DNA of 64,000 bases from Streptomyces sp. NBC_01498 (GCF_036327775.1 NZ_CP109598.1:1364001-1428000); one strand, 5' to 3'. Positions 33,809 to 42,872 are shown, counted from the first letter of the stretch. Notes: generated by a model from the sequence alone, not told the origin. A program made the numbers and translations.

Positions 33809-34620
33809 ACGGGCGGCCGCTTCTGGGTGAAGGCGGCGTGGAACTCGGCGTAGTCGTCGCCGTTCATCAGCAACGCCTGGGTGGCGGCGTCCAGTTCGAC
33901 GGAGGCGGCGAGCGGCATGTCCAGTTCGGCGGTGAGCAGCGCCTTGGTCTGCGCGTACGCGAGGGCCGGGCCGTCGGCGAGCCGGCGGGCGAGTTCGGCG
34001 GCACGGGTGCCGGCGGCGCCCTCCTCGGTCAACTCGCTGATGAGTCCGATGCGTTCGGCCTCGGGTGCGCGGACCGGTTCGCCGAGCATCAGCAGCCGGG
34101 TGGCGTGGCCGAGACCGACGACGCGGGGCAGCAGATACGCGGCGCCCATGTCCCCGCCGGAGAGGCCGACCCGGGTGAAGAGGAAGGCGAAGCGCGCCGT
34201 GGGGTCGGCGATCCGGAAGTCGGCGGCGAGCGCGAGGACGGCGCCCGCCCCGGCGGCGACCCCGTGCACGGCGGCGATCACCGGGAACGGGCACTCGCGC
34301 ACGGCCCGGACGACCTGCCCCGTCATCCGGTTGAAGTCGAGGAGCTGGGCGGTGTCCATGGCGAGCGTGGCGCCGATGATCTCGTCCACGTCGCCGCCCG
34401 AGCAGAAACCGCGCCCCTCGCCGCCGAGGACGAGGGCGCGGACGGAACGCTCCCGGGACAGCTCGGCGAGCAGGTCGCGGAGGTCGGCGTAGGCGCCGAA
34501 GGTGAGGGCGTTGAGCTTGTCGGGGCGGGCGAGGGTGACGGTCGCTACCCCGTCGGCGCGGATCAGCCGCAGATGGCGCCAGGTCTCGGTGCGGGGGGTG
34601 GAGCCGGAGAACGGGCTCAT
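33793..34620 (-). CDS. enoyl-CoA hydratase/isomerase family protein
   Basis: 275 residues, crotonase fold. Recognised from GVATVTLARPDKLNALTFGA, RALVLGGEGRGFCSGGDVDE (oxyanion loop), VIAAVHGVAAGAGAVLALAA and the FLFTRVGLSGGDMGAAYLLP block, where a catalytic acid normally sits in the GL..D..GA..L stretch. It likely hydrates or isomerises a CoA intermediate formed after ring oxidation. ATG 34620 has AAGGAGG upstream; the longer frame is not supported. It overlaps the following hydroxylase/reductase gene by 16 bases, so the two are co-translated, and it is the first gene of that operon. Confidence 0.93.
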   Translation of the reverse strand: MSPFSGSTPRTETWRHLRLIRADGVATVTLARPDKLNALTFGAYADLRDLLAELSRERSVRALVLGGEGRGFCSGGDVDEIIGATLAMDTAQLLDFNRMTGQVVRAVRECPFPVIAAVHGVAAGAGAVLALAADFRIADPTARFAFLFTRVGLSGGDMGAAYLLPRVVGLGHATRLLMLGEPVRAPEAERIGLISELTEEGAAGTRAAELARRLADGPALAYAQTKALLTAELDMPLAASVELDAATQALLMNGDDYAEFHAAFTQKRPPVWRGR

Positions 34621-34742
34621 GGGTGCGGCCTCCTTCAGCTCGATGCCCTGGGACGGGTGCGGCGGCGCCCTCGACAGCCCCGACCGCCCCGACCGTGCGG
34701 GGGTGCGCGCGGATGCGGGCGAGTGCCGGCGAGCACCGGCGA

Positions 34743-34768
34743 GTGGGAACGGGTTCATGCGTTCCCAC
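34743..34768 (-). promoter_or_regulatory. perfect 9-bp inverted repeat in hydratase-operon leader
   Basis: GTGGGAACG and CGTTCCCAC flank 8 bases, 123-148 bases upstream of the hydratase ATG. As DNA it could be an operator; as RNA it would be a stable hairpin in a leader. Nothing else is known. Confidence 0.45.
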
Positions 34769-34853
34769 ACGCTTCCGCTTGCTTACGCACGGTTGACGCC
34801 GGTCGCGCCCGCACTCGGATCCATGGACTCTGCGAAAAAAGGTATCACCGATC

Positions 34854-34869
34854 CGTGACCGCCGTCACG
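34854..34869. promoter_or_regulatory. TGAC-N4-GTCA operator candidate (PaaX-type)
   Basis: CGTGAC-CGCC-GTCACG, a perfect 6-bp inverted repeat. The inner TGAC-N4-GTCA (34856-34867) matches the site that overlaps the -35 of the CoA-ligase operon. A weaker third copy, TGACGCCGGTCG, is at 34794-34805. Confidence 0.5.
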
Positions 34870-35033
34870 AGTCCGCGATACGGTGCGCGCGGACGCCCCC
34901 ACCGCCACGGCGGGCGCCGAAGGTCCCGGGGGATATGTGGCGGAGGTCCCATTTCCGGCAGTCCGCTGCCTCTTGTGATGACGTTTACGCTCCGTAAAGC
35001 TGGCGTCAAGCACACCCGAATCGTGAGGCACCC

Positions 35034-35504
35034 GTGTTCCGGCCGGAGGTCTCATGCACCTCGACCTGTCCCCCGAACGGATATGCCGCCGTGCTCGACA
35101 ACTCGTCCGACACCGACTCCTGGCGCATCACGCTGCCGCACAGCGCGGCGGCGGTGCCGATGGCGCGTGCGCTGATCCGTACGGCGCTGGCCGGTCTGTC
35201 GCCGACGACGGACCGGGACACCGCGGAGCTGCTGACGGCGGAGCTGGTCGCCAACGCGGTCAAGCACACCCGTCCCGACGTCCCGATAGAGCTGGTCGTC
35301 GAACTGCTGCGCGCGGGCTGCCGCATCGAGGTCCACGACGGCGATCCGGGCCCGCCGGGCGATCTGCCGGCGCCCGGCCGCCTGCCGGACCCCTGGCAGG
35401 AGCACGGCCGGGGCCTGCTGCTGATCCGTACGCTCAGCGCCGACTGCGGGCACCGCCCGACCGACCAGGGCAAGGCGGTCTGGTTCACCCTGTCCGGACG
35501 CTGA
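35034..35504 (+). CDS. HATPase_c anti-sigma-factor-type ATP-binding protein
   Basis: 156 residues, a stand-alone GHKL ATPase domain like RsbW/SpoIIAB, a type heavily expanded in Streptomyces. N-box: LLTAELVANAVKHTRPDVPI; G1: IEVHDGDPGPPG; G2: EHGRGLLLIRTLSADCG. Only the ATPase fold is present and there is no sensor domain. GTG 35034 has GTGAGG upstream. The first 25 residues (VFRPEVSCTSTCPPNGYAAV) contain two cysteines and are poorly conserved in the family. The usual role is to bind and phosphorylate or sequester a partner such as an anti-anti-sigma factor; no partner gene is adjacent. Confidence 0.88.
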   Translation: MFRPEVSCTSTCPPNGYAAVLDNSSDTDSWRITLPHSAAAVPMARALIRTALAGLSPTTDRDTAELLTAELVANAVKHTRPDVPIELVVELLRAGCRIEVHDGDPGPPGDLPAPGRLPDPWQEHGRGLLLIRTLSADCGHRPTDQGKAVWFTLSGR

Positions 35505-35590
35505 GTTCCCGGCCGCGCCCTCTCCTCCGGGCGCCGCCGTCCCGGCGCACCGTCGCGAAGGCCGCCGGGACGGACCGCGAGACAGGCACG

Positions 35591-35640
35591 GGGACGGGCG
35601 GTGGGAGGGACAGCGGGACGGGCGGTGGGACGGGCGGTGG
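35591..35640. repeat. three-copy GGGACGGGCGGTGGG repeat
   Basis: The unit GGGACGGGCGGTGGGA occurs at 35591-35606 and 35615-35630, and a partial third copy at 35627-35640. It lies between the HATPase stop and the convergent ornithine carbamoyltransferase stop. Confidence 0.75.
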
Positions 35641-35642
35641 CA

Positions 35643-36689
35643 TCAGCGCCGTACGCCGGCGCGCGCCGGACTGCGGGGGGTCACCGGGTCCGGGGCCAGC
35701 GTCGCGACGAGCACGGCCTTGATCGTGTGCAGTCTGTTCTCCGCCTCGTCGAAGACCACCGAGTGCGCCGACTCGAAGACCTCGTCGCTCACTTCGAGTT
35801 CGGTGAGCCCGTGCCGCTCGTGGATCTCCCACCCGACGACGGTCCCCAGGTCGTGGAAGGCCGGCAGACAGTGCAGGAACTTCACGTCGGGATTCCCCGT
35901 CGCGCTCAGCACGTCCATCGTCACCTTGTACGGCCCGAGTGCGGTGATGCGCTCGTCCCAGACCTCCTGCGGCTCCCCCATCGACACCCAGACGTCGGTG
36001 GCGACGAAGTCGGCCCCGCTCACGCCCTCCGCGATCGACTCGGTGAGGGTGATCCGCGCGCCGCTGACCTCGGCGGACTTCCGGGCCAGGGCGACGACGT
36101 CGTCCGCCGGCCAGTAGGCGCGGGGGGCCACGATCCGTACGTCCATGCCCAGCAGCGCGCCGGTGACGAGATAGGAGTTGCCCATGTTGTAGCGGGCGTC
36201 GCCGAGGTAGGCGAAGGTGATCCGCTCCAGCTGCTTGTCGGTGTGCTCGGTCATCGTCAGCACGTCGGCGAGCATCTGCGTGGGGTGCCACGAGGCGGTG
36301 AGGCCGTTGAAGACGGGCACCCCGGCGTGGGCGGCCAGCTCCTCCACGGTCGACTGCGCGTCGCCCCGGAACTCGATCCCGTCGTACATCCTGCCGAGCA
36401 CCCGCGCGGTGTCCTTCGCGGACTCCTTCTTCCCGATGTGCGAGCCCGACGGGTCGATGTACGTCGTGGAGGCCCCCTGGTCGGCCGCGGCCACCTCGAA
36501 CGCGCAGCGTGTCCGCGTCGACGCCTTCTCGAAGATCAGGGCGATGTTCTTGCCGCGCAGCAACTGCACCTCGTTCCCCGACTTCTTCGCGGCCTTGAGC
36601 CCTGCGGCCAGCTCCACCAGCCCGCGGAACTCGGCGGCGGTGAAGTCGAGCTCCTTGAGGAAGTGGCGGCCTGCGAGTTGTATCGCCAT
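35643..36689 (-). CDS. arcB: ornithine carbamoyltransferase (catabolic context)
   Basis: 348 residues. The carbamoyl-phosphate motif STRTR (residues 57-61) and the ornithine-binding HCLPAFHD are intact; other markers are [40 protein letters not shown] and [20 protein letters not shown]. The enzyme interconverts ornithine plus carbamoyl phosphate with citrulline. The gene lies 195 bases from the arginine deiminase gene on the same strand, so it is probably the catabolic (ADI pathway) enzyme; the symbol is from that context and argF is the alternative. No carbamate kinase gene is seen nearby. ATG 36689 follows GGAG. The leader carries a symmetric ATACG-N6-CGTAT element. Confidence 0.93.
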   Translation of the reverse strand: MAIQLAGRHFLKELDFTAAEFRGLVELAAGLKAAKKSGNEVQLLRGKNIALIFEKASTRTRCAFEVAAADQGASTTYIDPSGSHIGKKESAKDTARVLGRMYDGIEFRGDAQSTVEELAAHAGVPVFNGLTASWHPTQMLADVLTMTEHTDKQLERITFAYLGDARYNMGNSYLVTGALLGMDVRIVAPRAYWPADDVVALARKSAEVSGARITLTESIAEGVSGADFVATDVWVSMGEPQEVWDERITALGPYKVTMDVLSATGNPDVKFLHCLPAFHDLGTVVGWEIHERHGLTELEVSDEVFESAHSVVFDEAENRLHTIKAVLVATLAPDPVTPRSPARAGVRR

Positions 36690-36754
36690 GGTGGCTGCTC
36701 CTGCGTCGCGAAACGGAGACCTGCACGGGACCGGTACAGAGACCTTGGAACTAT

Positions 36755-36770
36755 ATACGACCGTCCGTAT
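36755..36770 (-). promoter_or_regulatory. ATACG-N6-CGTAT operator-like element and -10 upstream of arcB
   Basis: On the minus strand, ATACG-GACGGT-CGTAT lies just before TATAGT (a good -10). Arms ATACG/CGTAT of 5 bp with 6 between, in an unusually A/T-rich stretch (about 36750-36785). The pattern resembles TetR-family operators. No TetR gene is adjacent; it does not look like an ARG box. Confidence 0.45.
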
Positions 36771-36883
36771 TGATATACAGATAGCCGTAGGGGCCACCCT
36801 TCTCGCCGTACGGACTTCCCTCCCGGTCCCGTGCGCCCGGCGGCCGGGCCCCCTCTTCTCGGAGCGCGTCCGCGTTCGTCCCG

Positions 36884-38116
36884 TCAGACGGCGTCCCGTT
36901 CGATCGGGCAGCTCATACAGCGCGGACCGCCCCGGCCCCGCCCCAGCTCACTGCCCCGGATCTCGATCACCTCGATGCCCTGCTTGCGCAGATGGGTGTT
37001 GGTGGTGACGTTGCGCTCGTACGCGACCACCACCCCGGGCTCCACGGCCAGCACGTTGCAGCCGTCGTCCCACTGCTCACGCGCGGCGGAGTGGACGTCC
37101 TGCGTCGGCGTCAGGACCCGGATCGTGTCGAGACCGAGGGCGGCGGCGATCGCACGGTGCATGTGCTCCGGCGGGTGATCCGTCACCTTGAGCTCGTTGC
37201 CGCCCGCGCCCGGCTCGATGGTGTACGAGCGGAGCATGCCGAGGCCCGCGTACTGCGTGAACACGTCGCGGTCGACCATCGTCATCACCGTGTCGAGATG
37301 CATGAACGCCCGCCGCTTGGGCATGTCGAGAGCCACGATCGTGCGGGCCGACCCCGCCTCGAACATGCCGCGCGCCAGCATCTCGACGGCCTGCGGTGTG
37401 GTGCGCTCGCTGATCCCGATCAGTACGGCGCCCTCGCCGATGACCAGGACGTCGCCGCCCTCGATGGTGGAGGGGTAGTCGACCTGCCCCTCCGACCAGC
37501 GGTGGAAGGGCCCGGCCGCAGGGCCCGTGAAGAGCGGGTGGTGCTTGTAGATCGCCTCGAAGTGGACGGTCTCGCGCTGCCGGGCGGGCCAGCGCATGGC
37601 GTTGATGGAGACACCGTCGTAGATCCAGGCGGAGGTGTCACGGGTGAAGAGATGGTTCGGCAGCGGGTCCAGCAGGAAGTCGTCCTGGCCCATGACGTGG
37701 AAGCGGACCGAGGTCGGTTCGGCGTGGCGCTCCAGGAACTCCCGCTTGGTCATGCCGCCGACCAGCGCCTCCACGAGATCGTCCGTGGGCAGCGCGTCGA
37801 AGACCGCCCGCAGATGGCCGGTGGCGAGCGGGCCGTACTCCTTCTCGTCGAAGACCCGGTCCATGACGAGCGCGCGGGCCGTCGGGATGTCCAGGGACTC
37901 CCGCAGCAGGTCACCGAAGAGGTGGACGGTGACGCCGCGCTCCCGCAGGACGTCCGCGAACCCGTCGTGCTCCTCGCGCGCCCGGCGCACCCACAGCACG
38001 TCGTCGAAGAGCAACGCGTCCTTGTTGGTGGGTGTCAGCCGCTTCAGCTCCAGGTCGGGGCGGTGCAGGATGACGCGGCGCAGCCGCCCGGTCTCGGAGT
38101 CGACGTGGAATCCCAT
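36884..38116 (-). CDS. arcA: arginine deiminase
   Basis: 410 residues. ADI markers in order: [20 protein letters not shown] at the start, [56 protein letters not shown], and the nucleophilic cysteine Cys403 in [11 protein letters not shown] close to the C-terminus. It hydrolyses arginine to citrulline and ammonia, feeding ornithine carbamoyltransferase, whose gene lies 195 bases downstream in the same direction. ATG 38116 follows AGGATGGGG; the longer frame adds 15 residues that ADIs do not have. In Streptomyces the pathway may serve energy or acid stress. Confidence 0.95.
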   Translation of the reverse strand: MGFHVDSETGRLRRVILHRPDLELKRLTPTNKDALLFDDVLWVRRAREEHDGFADVLRERGVTVHLFGDLLRESLDIPTARALVMDRVFDEKEYGPLATGHLRAVFDALPTDDLVEALVGGMTKREFLERHAEPTSVRFHVMGQDDFLLDPLPNHLFTRDTSAWIYDGVSINAMRWPARQRETVHFEAIYKHHPLFTGPAAGPFHRWSEGQVDYPSTIEGGDVLVIGEGAVLIGISERTTPQAVEMLARGMFEAGSARTIVALDMPKRRAFMHLDTVMTMVDRDVFTQYAGLGMLRSYTIEPGAGGNELKVTDHPPEHMHRAIAAALGLDTIRVLTPTQDVHSAAREQWDDGCNVLAVEPGVVVAYERNVTTNTHLRKQGIEVIEIRGSELGRGRGGPRCMSCPIERDAV

Positions 38117-38232
38117 GACCCCATCCTGGCGGATCGGGGGTCGATCATGGCGGGATTGCACGAGGGGACCTGGTCACAGCGACGCGGTCGGGGAGGTGTG
38201 GCCGGGGCGGTCCGGTCGCCGGGACCTGGTCG

Positions 38233-38512
38233 CGGAGACCTGATCACGGCGGCGCGCTCGCGGAGACCTGGCTGCGGAGACCTGGTCGCGCGGTCCCGGC
38301 AGTGGACCGCGCGACCGGGTCGTGTACCGGTCCGGTGGCACGCCGGCCGTTCGTACGCCGATCAAGTCGTACGCCGGTCAGTTCGTACGCCGGTCGGTTC
38401 GTACGTCCAGCACGTCGTCCGCCGGACAGGGCCTGCCGGAGGCGGGGGCGGTCGGAGGCGGGGGCGGTCGGAGGCGGGGGTCCGCCGGCTCAGAGGGTCC
38501 GCCGGCTCAGAG
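38233..38512. repeat. three successive blocks of short tandem repeats
   Basis: CGGAGACCTG recurs at about 38233, 38260 and 38274; TCGTACGCCG(G/A)TCA at 38351, 38367 and 38383 (period 16); GGAGGCGGGGGCGGTC at 38438, 38454 and 38470 (period 16); GTCCGCCGGCTCAGAG at 38480 and 38497. The stop codon of the Pnkp gene (38507-38509) lies inside the last unit. No gene fits in the 390-base gap. Confidence 0.75.
38284..38316 (-). terminator. terminator hairpin of the Hen1-Pnkp operon
   Basis: Arms 38284-38296 and 38304-38316 form a perfect 13-bp GC-rich stem around a 7-base loop, about 190 bases after the Pnkp stop on the minus strand and 170 bases before the arginine deiminase start. No T-tract. Confidence 0.6.
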
Positions 38513-41083
38513 GCGGGGGTCGACCGGCTCCGACTCCAGGGCCAGCACCGCGAACACCGCCTCGTGGACGCGCCACAGCGGCTCGTCGGCCGCCAGCCGG
38601 TCCAGCGCTTCGAGCCCCAGCGCGTACTCCCGCAGCGCCAGCGAACTCTTGTGCCCCAGGAACCGCCCGCGCAGCCGCTCCAGATTCTCCGGCCGGGTGT
38701 ACTCGGGGCCGTAGATGATCCGCAGATACTCCCGCCCGCGCACCTTGACGCCCGGCTGCACCAGTCGTCCCTTGTCGTTCCGCACCAGGGCCTGGAGCGG
38801 TTTGACGACCATCCCCTCGCCGCCCCGGCCGGTCATCTCCAGCCACCATTCGGCGCCCGCGCGCACCGACTCCTCGTCGCCCGTGTCCACGACGAGCCGG
38901 CGGGTGACCTGGAGCAGTCCGGTCGGGTCGTGCTCGGTGAGCCGGTCGATCCAGGCGAGCTGCCGGTCGTGCGGTACGGACGCCAGGCTGCGGCCCCGCG
39001 CGGCGAGGAGCTGGAAAGGTGCGAGCCGTACGCCGTCCAGGCCGTCCGTCTCCCAGCAGTAACGGCGGTACGCCTCGGTGAAAGCCGCCGCGTCGGCGGC
39101 CCGTTCCCGCTGTCCGGCCAGCAGCGCGCCCACGTCGACCCCGCGGCCGACGGCCGCTTCGAGCGCGCCCGTGACCGCCGGGAAGGCGGCACCCGCCGCC
39201 GCGCCGACCGCCGCGTACTGGGTGCGCAGCAGCCCGGTGGCCTTCAGCGACCAGGGCATCAGTTCGGCGTCGAGCAGCAGCCAGTCCGTGTCGAGTTCGT
39301 CCCACAGACCGGCGGCGCCGACGGCTGTACGGAGGCGGCCCAGGATCTCCTCGGTGACCGCCGGGTCGTCGAAGAAGGGCCGGCCGGTGCGGGTGTGCAG
39401 CACACCGGTCGGCGCGGGGTGGCCCGCGACGCCGTCGCCCACGCCGAAACGCTCACGCGCCACAGCCGCGTCGCGGCAGACCAGCGCGACCGCGCGCGAG
39501 CCCATGTGCTTCTCCTCGCACACGACCCGCTCCACACCGTCGTCGCGGTACTGCGCGAACGCCTCGGCCGGGTGCTCCAGATACCCCTCCTCACGGGAGG
39601 TCGCGGTCGGGGCCATGGTCGGTGGCAGGTAGGCGAGCAGCCGGGGGTCGACGGCGAAGCGGCTCATGACCTCCAGGGCCGCCGCCGCGTTCTCCTCGCG
39701 CACCGCGAGCCGGCCCATGTGGCGGGTCTCGACGGTCCGCCGCCCCGCCACATCCGTGAGGTCGAGCGGGCGGCCCTCGCGGCTGCCGGGCGTGTCGGTG
39801 TGGAGCGGCTTGACCGGCTCGTACCAGACGCGCTCCGCCGGTACGTCGACCAGTTCGCGCTCGGGCCAGCGCAGCGCGGTCATCCTGCCGCCGAACACGG
39901 CGCCGGTGTCGAGGCAGAGGGTGTTGTTGATCCAGGAGGTGGTGGGGACGGGGGTGTGGCCGTAGACGACGGCCGCCCGGCCCCGGTAGTCCTCGGCCCA
40001 CGGGTAGCGGACGGGCAGGCCGAACTCGTCGGTCTCGCCGTTCGTGTCCCCGTACAGCGCGTGCGAACAGACCCGGCCCGAGGTGCGGCCGTGGTACTTC
40101 TCCGGCAGACCGGCGTGGCAGACGACCAGCTTGCCGCCGTCCAGGACGTAGTGACTGATCAGGCCGTCGATGAAGGTGCGTACCTCGTCGCGGAAGGCGT
40201 CGTCCTCCTTGCCCAGCTGTTCGACGGTCTCGGCGAGTCCGTGCGTCAGCCGCACGTTCTTGCCCTTCAGCCAGCGGCCGAGCTTGTTCTCGTGGTTGCC
40301 CGACACGCACAGCGCGTTGCCGGCCCCGACCATCCGCATCACACGGCGCAGCACACCGGGGCTGTCGGGGCCGCGGTCGACCAGGTCGCCGACGAAGACG
40401 GCCGTACGGCCTTCGGGGTGGGCACCGTCGCCGTCCGGGTAACCGAGCGCGGCCAGCAGGGTGTCCAGCTCGGAGCGGCAGCCGTGGATGTCGCCGATGA
40501 TGTCGAAGGGGCCGGTGAGGTGGGTGAGGTCGTTGTAGCGGCGTTCGGTGACGACCTGGGCGCGGGCGACCTCCTCGACGCCGCGCAGGACGTGGACCTT
40601 GCGGAAGCCCTCGCGTTCGAGGCCCCGGAGCGAACGGCGCAGTTCGCGCTGATGCCGTTTGATGACGTGGCGCGGCATGCCGGCCCGGTCGGGGCGGGCG
40701 GCGTTGCGTTCGGCGCAGACCGCCTCGGGCAGGTCGAGGACGATCGCGACGGGCAGCACGTCGTGTTCGCGGGCGAGCCGGACGAGCTGTCCGCGGGCCT
40801 CCGGCTGGACGTTGGTGGCGTCGACGACCGTACGGCGCCCGGCCGCGAGGCGTTTGCCCGCGATGTAGTGGAGGACGTCGAAGGCGTCCCCGCTGGCGCT
40901 CTGGTCGTTCTCGTCGTCGGCGACGAGGCCGCGGCAGAAGTCCGAGGAGAGGACCTCGGTGGACTTGAAGTGGGTACGGGCGAAGGTCGACTTGCCGGAG
41001 CCGGTGGCGCCGACGAGGACGACGAGGGAGAGGTCGGTGACGGGGAGGAGCCGGGCGGGCGGGGTGGTCTCGTTGTCGGTCAT
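38507..41083 (-). CDS. pnkp: polynucleotide kinase-phosphatase-ligase (bacterial RNA repair Pnkp)
   Basis: 858 residues in the order expected of bacterial Pnkp. Kinase (1-170): P-loop GATGSGKS (25-32), also FRKVHVLRG. Phosphatase (185-400): calcineurin-type GDIHG (197-201), GDLVDRG (232-238), GNHEN (262-266) and YGHTPVP. Ligase/adenylyltransferase (from about 480): nucleotidyl lysine Lys525 in EEKHMGSR, with EGMVVKPLQA later. It heals and seals 2',3'-cyclic phosphate breaks made by ribotoxins, in complex with Hen1. ATG 41083 overlaps the Hen1 stop (ATGA). The C-terminus runs into repeat sequence; the last residues are probably variable. The ligase moiety in this family needs Hen1 to seal. Confidence 0.95.
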   Translation of the reverse strand: MTDNETTPPARLLPVTDLSLVVLVGATGSGKSTFARTHFKSTEVLSSDFCRGLVADDENDQSASGDAFDVLHYIAGKRLAAGRRTVVDATNVQPEARGQLVRLAREHDVLPVAIVLDLPEAVCAERNAARPDRAGMPRHVIKRHQRELRRSLRGLEREGFRKVHVLRGVEEVARAQVVTERRYNDLTHLTGPFDIIGDIHGCRSELDTLLAALGYPDGDGAHPEGRTAVFVGDLVDRGPDSPGVLRRVMRMVGAGNALCVSGNHENKLGRWLKGKNVRLTHGLAETVEQLGKEDDAFRDEVRTFIDGLISHYVLDGGKLVVCHAGLPEKYHGRTSGRVCSHALYGDTNGETDEFGLPVRYPWAEDYRGRAAVVYGHTPVPTTSWINNTLCLDTGAVFGGRMTALRWPERELVDVPAERVWYEPVKPLHTDTPGSREGRPLDLTDVAGRRTVETRHMGRLAVREENAAAALEVMSRFAVDPRLLAYLPPTMAPTATSREEGYLEHPAEAFAQYRDDGVERVVCEEKHMGSRAVALVCRDAAVARERFGVGDGVAGHPAPTGVLHTRTGRPFFDDPAVTEEILGRLRTAVGAAGLWDELDTDWLLLDAELMPWSLKATGLLRTQYAAVGAAAGAAFPAVTGALEAAVGRGVDVGALLAGQRERAADAAAFTEAYRRYCWETDGLDGVRLAPFQLLAARGRSLASVPHDRQLAWIDRLTEHDPTGLLQVTRRLVVDTGDEESVRAGAEWWLEMTGRGGEGMVVKPLQALVRNDKGRLVQPGVKVRGREYLRIIYGPEYTRPENLERLRGRFLGHKSSLALREYALGLEALDRLAADEPLWRVHEAVFAVLALESEPVDPRL

Positions 41084-42789
41084 GCGGCCTTGTCCTCCTT
41101 CGGGGCGGGCGGGGCGGTCGGGGTGGAGGGTGTGTTCCGAGTCGGCGCGGTGGGTGGGGTGACGGTGCCGATGGACGGTGCCGTCGCGGTGGCGGGCGCG
41201 GTGGTGGTCGCGGTGCTGAACACCGCCATCTGGGTGGGCGGCCCCACCTCCGGATCGTCGGGGCCCACCGGTACGTAGCGCACGGTGTACCCGTGCCGCC
41301 CCGCCACCGCGTCCGCCCAGGCGCGGAACTCCGCGCGCGTCCACTCGAACCGGTGGTCCCGGTGGCGTACGTGCCCGGCGGGCAGGGTCTCCCAGCGGAC
41401 GTTGAACTCGACGTTCGGTGTGGTCACGACGACGGTCGCGGGCCGGGCCGTACCGAACACCGCGTACTCCAGGGCGGGCAGCCTCGGCAGATCCAGATGC
41501 TCGATGACCTCGCTGAGCACGGCGGCGTCGTATCCCTTGAGCCGTTTGTCCGTGTACGTGAGCGAGCCCTGCGTCAGAGTGACGCGCGACGCCTGGCGCT
41601 CGCTCATCCGCTCCACCCTGAGCCGGCGGGCGGCGACGGTGAGCGCGCGGACGGACACGTCGACCCCGACGACCTTGGTGAAGCGGGCTTCCTTGAGCAA
41701 CGCCTGCACCAACTGGCCCTGACCGCAGCCGAGATCGAGCACGGTGGCGGCGCCCGCCTCGCGCAGGGCGGCAAGGATCGCCGCGCGACGCCGCTCGGCG
41801 AGGGAGACGGCCTTTCCGGCCGGGGCGGCCGGGGCGGCGGCGGGGGTGTCCGGGACGGTCAGGGCGGCGGGGGCCACAGGGACAACTGAGGCGACCGAGG
41901 TGGCTGGGGCGGGCAAGGCGCCTGGGGCGGCCGGGGTGCCGTTCGCTTCTTCCTCGGGCTCGGGGCCGGGGTCCTCCACGGCGTTGTCGATCGCCTCGAC
42001 ACCGATGTCGTCGGCCTCGGCGAGACGGACGAGTTCGAGGCGTTCGGTCGCCTCCCTGGTCAGACCCCAACGGCGGGACAGATAGCGGCTGGTGATGAGC
42101 CCGCGCTCCGGGTGGTCGGCCAGCCAGCCCTCACCGGCCCGCAACAGTTTCTCGACCTCGTCGGGCGCGACCCAGTAGTGCTTCGCGTCGTCCAGGACCG
42201 GGAGGAGCACGTACAACTGCCGCAGCGCGTCGGCGAGTCGCAGCTCACCCTCCAGGACGAGCTGTACGTAACGCGAGTCGCCCCACGCCGGGAACGTCTC
42301 GTCCAGCGGCACCGGCCGCACATCGACCCTCGCCCAGCCCAGCGGCCCGAAAAGGTCACGGACCAGGTCGGCGCCACCGTGGGCGGGCACGGCGGGGATC
42401 TCGATCCGCAGGGGCAGCGGCTCGGCGGCACGCTCGGGCAGCGCGTTGCACACCCCGCGCAGGGCGCTCTTGAAGACGGTGCTCAGCGCGACGGCGAGCA
42501 GCGAGGACGCGGCGTACGGACGGTCGTTGACATACCGCGCGAGCGCCGCGTCGGGCGCCCCGCCGCGCCCCTTGCCCTTGCCCTTGCCGCGCCGGACGAG
42601 TGCCACGGGGTCGATCTCCAGCAGGAGCGCCGCCGTGCACCGCTCGACGGACGCCTCGGGATAGAGGACGTGCGCGATGCCGTGAGCGGTGGAGAACGTC
42701 TGCGCCTTGTCGGGATGCTTGTGCAACAGAAACCCGAGGTCGGTGGCGGGGCGTTCAGGGCTGCCGGAGGTACTGATCGTCAGGAACAC
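41080..42789 (-). CDS. hen1: Hen1, 3'-terminal RNA ribose 2'-O-methyltransferase
   Basis: 569 residues from GTG 42789, which gives VFLTISTSG, the normal bacterial Hen1 start; GTG 42810, seven codons upstream, has the better ribosome site (GGGAG) and is the alternative. The N-terminal half (1-270) is the Pnkp-associated ligase-activating part, with [21 protein letters not shown] disordered Ala/Pro/Val-rich linker of about 60 residues follows, then the methyltransferase with SAM motif [16 protein letters not shown] and metal-binding [12 protein letters not shown] and [14 protein letters not shown]. It methylates the 2'-OH at the break before Pnkp seals it, blocking re-cleavage. It is upstream in a two-gene operon. 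The linker is longer and more repetitive than I would expect. Confidence 0.93.
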   Translation of the reverse strand: MFLTISTSGSPERPATDLGFLLHKHPDKAQTFSTAHGIAHVLYPEASVERCTAALLLEIDPVALVRRGKGKGKGRGGAPDAALARYVNDRPYAASSLLAVALSTVFKSALRGVCNALPERAAEPLPLRIEIPAVPAHGGADLVRDLFGPLGWARVDVRPVPLDETFPAWGDSRYVQLVLEGELRLADALRQLYVLLPVLDDAKHYWVAPDEVEKLLRAGEGWLADHPERGLITSRYLSRRWGLTREATERLELVRLAEADDIGVEAIDNAVEDPGPEPEEEANGTPAAPGALPAPATSVASVVPVAPAALTVPDTPAAAPAAPAGKAVSLAERRRAAILAALREAGAATVLDLGCGQGQLVQALLKEARFTKVVGVDVSVRALTVAARRLRVERMSERQASRVTLTQGSLTYTDKRLKGYDAAVLSEVIEHLDLPRLPALEYAVFGTARPATVVVTTPNVEFNVRWETLPAGHVRHRDHRFEWTRAEFRAWADAVAGRHGYTVRYVPVGPDDPEVGPPTQMAVFSTATTTAPATATAPSIGTVTPPTAPTRNTPSTPTAPPAPKEDKAA

Positions 42790-42872
42790 CTGTCCGAGTA
42801 TGGGTGTCACCGGCCCGCTCCCGGTACTGGATTACCCGGCCGCACCAGGTGTGTTCCTGGCATGGTGGGCTG

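Larger units (their letters stand above)
34621..35033. other. long leader / divergent control region
   Basis: 413 bases between the enoyl-CoA hydratase (-) and the HATPase gene (+). It contains two structured elements: a 9-bp inverted repeat at 34743-34768 and the TGAC-N4-GTCA site at 34856-34867. A 90-codon minus-strand frame covering 34783-35055 shows no family resemblance and is not called. Confidence 0.55.

Noticed and set aside
33809..34768. 1099-residue form of the hydroxylase/reductase with a long N-terminus
   Set aside because: The extra sequence is the enoyl-CoA hydratase gene read in another frame.
34783..35055. 90-codon minus-strand ORF in the hydratase control region
   Set aside because: No ribosome site and no family resemblance; it covers the operator-like elements.
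36755..36770. ARG box for ArgR
   Set aside because: The element lacks the TGAAT/ATTCA half-sites of ArgR; ATACG/CGTAT fits a TetR-like site better.
36992..41278. A 1428-codon open frame on the plus strand
   Set aside because: It is antisense to the arginine deiminase, Pnkp and Hen1 genes; it exists only because GC-rich codons leave few stops in the reverse frame, and its translation has no protein-like pattern.
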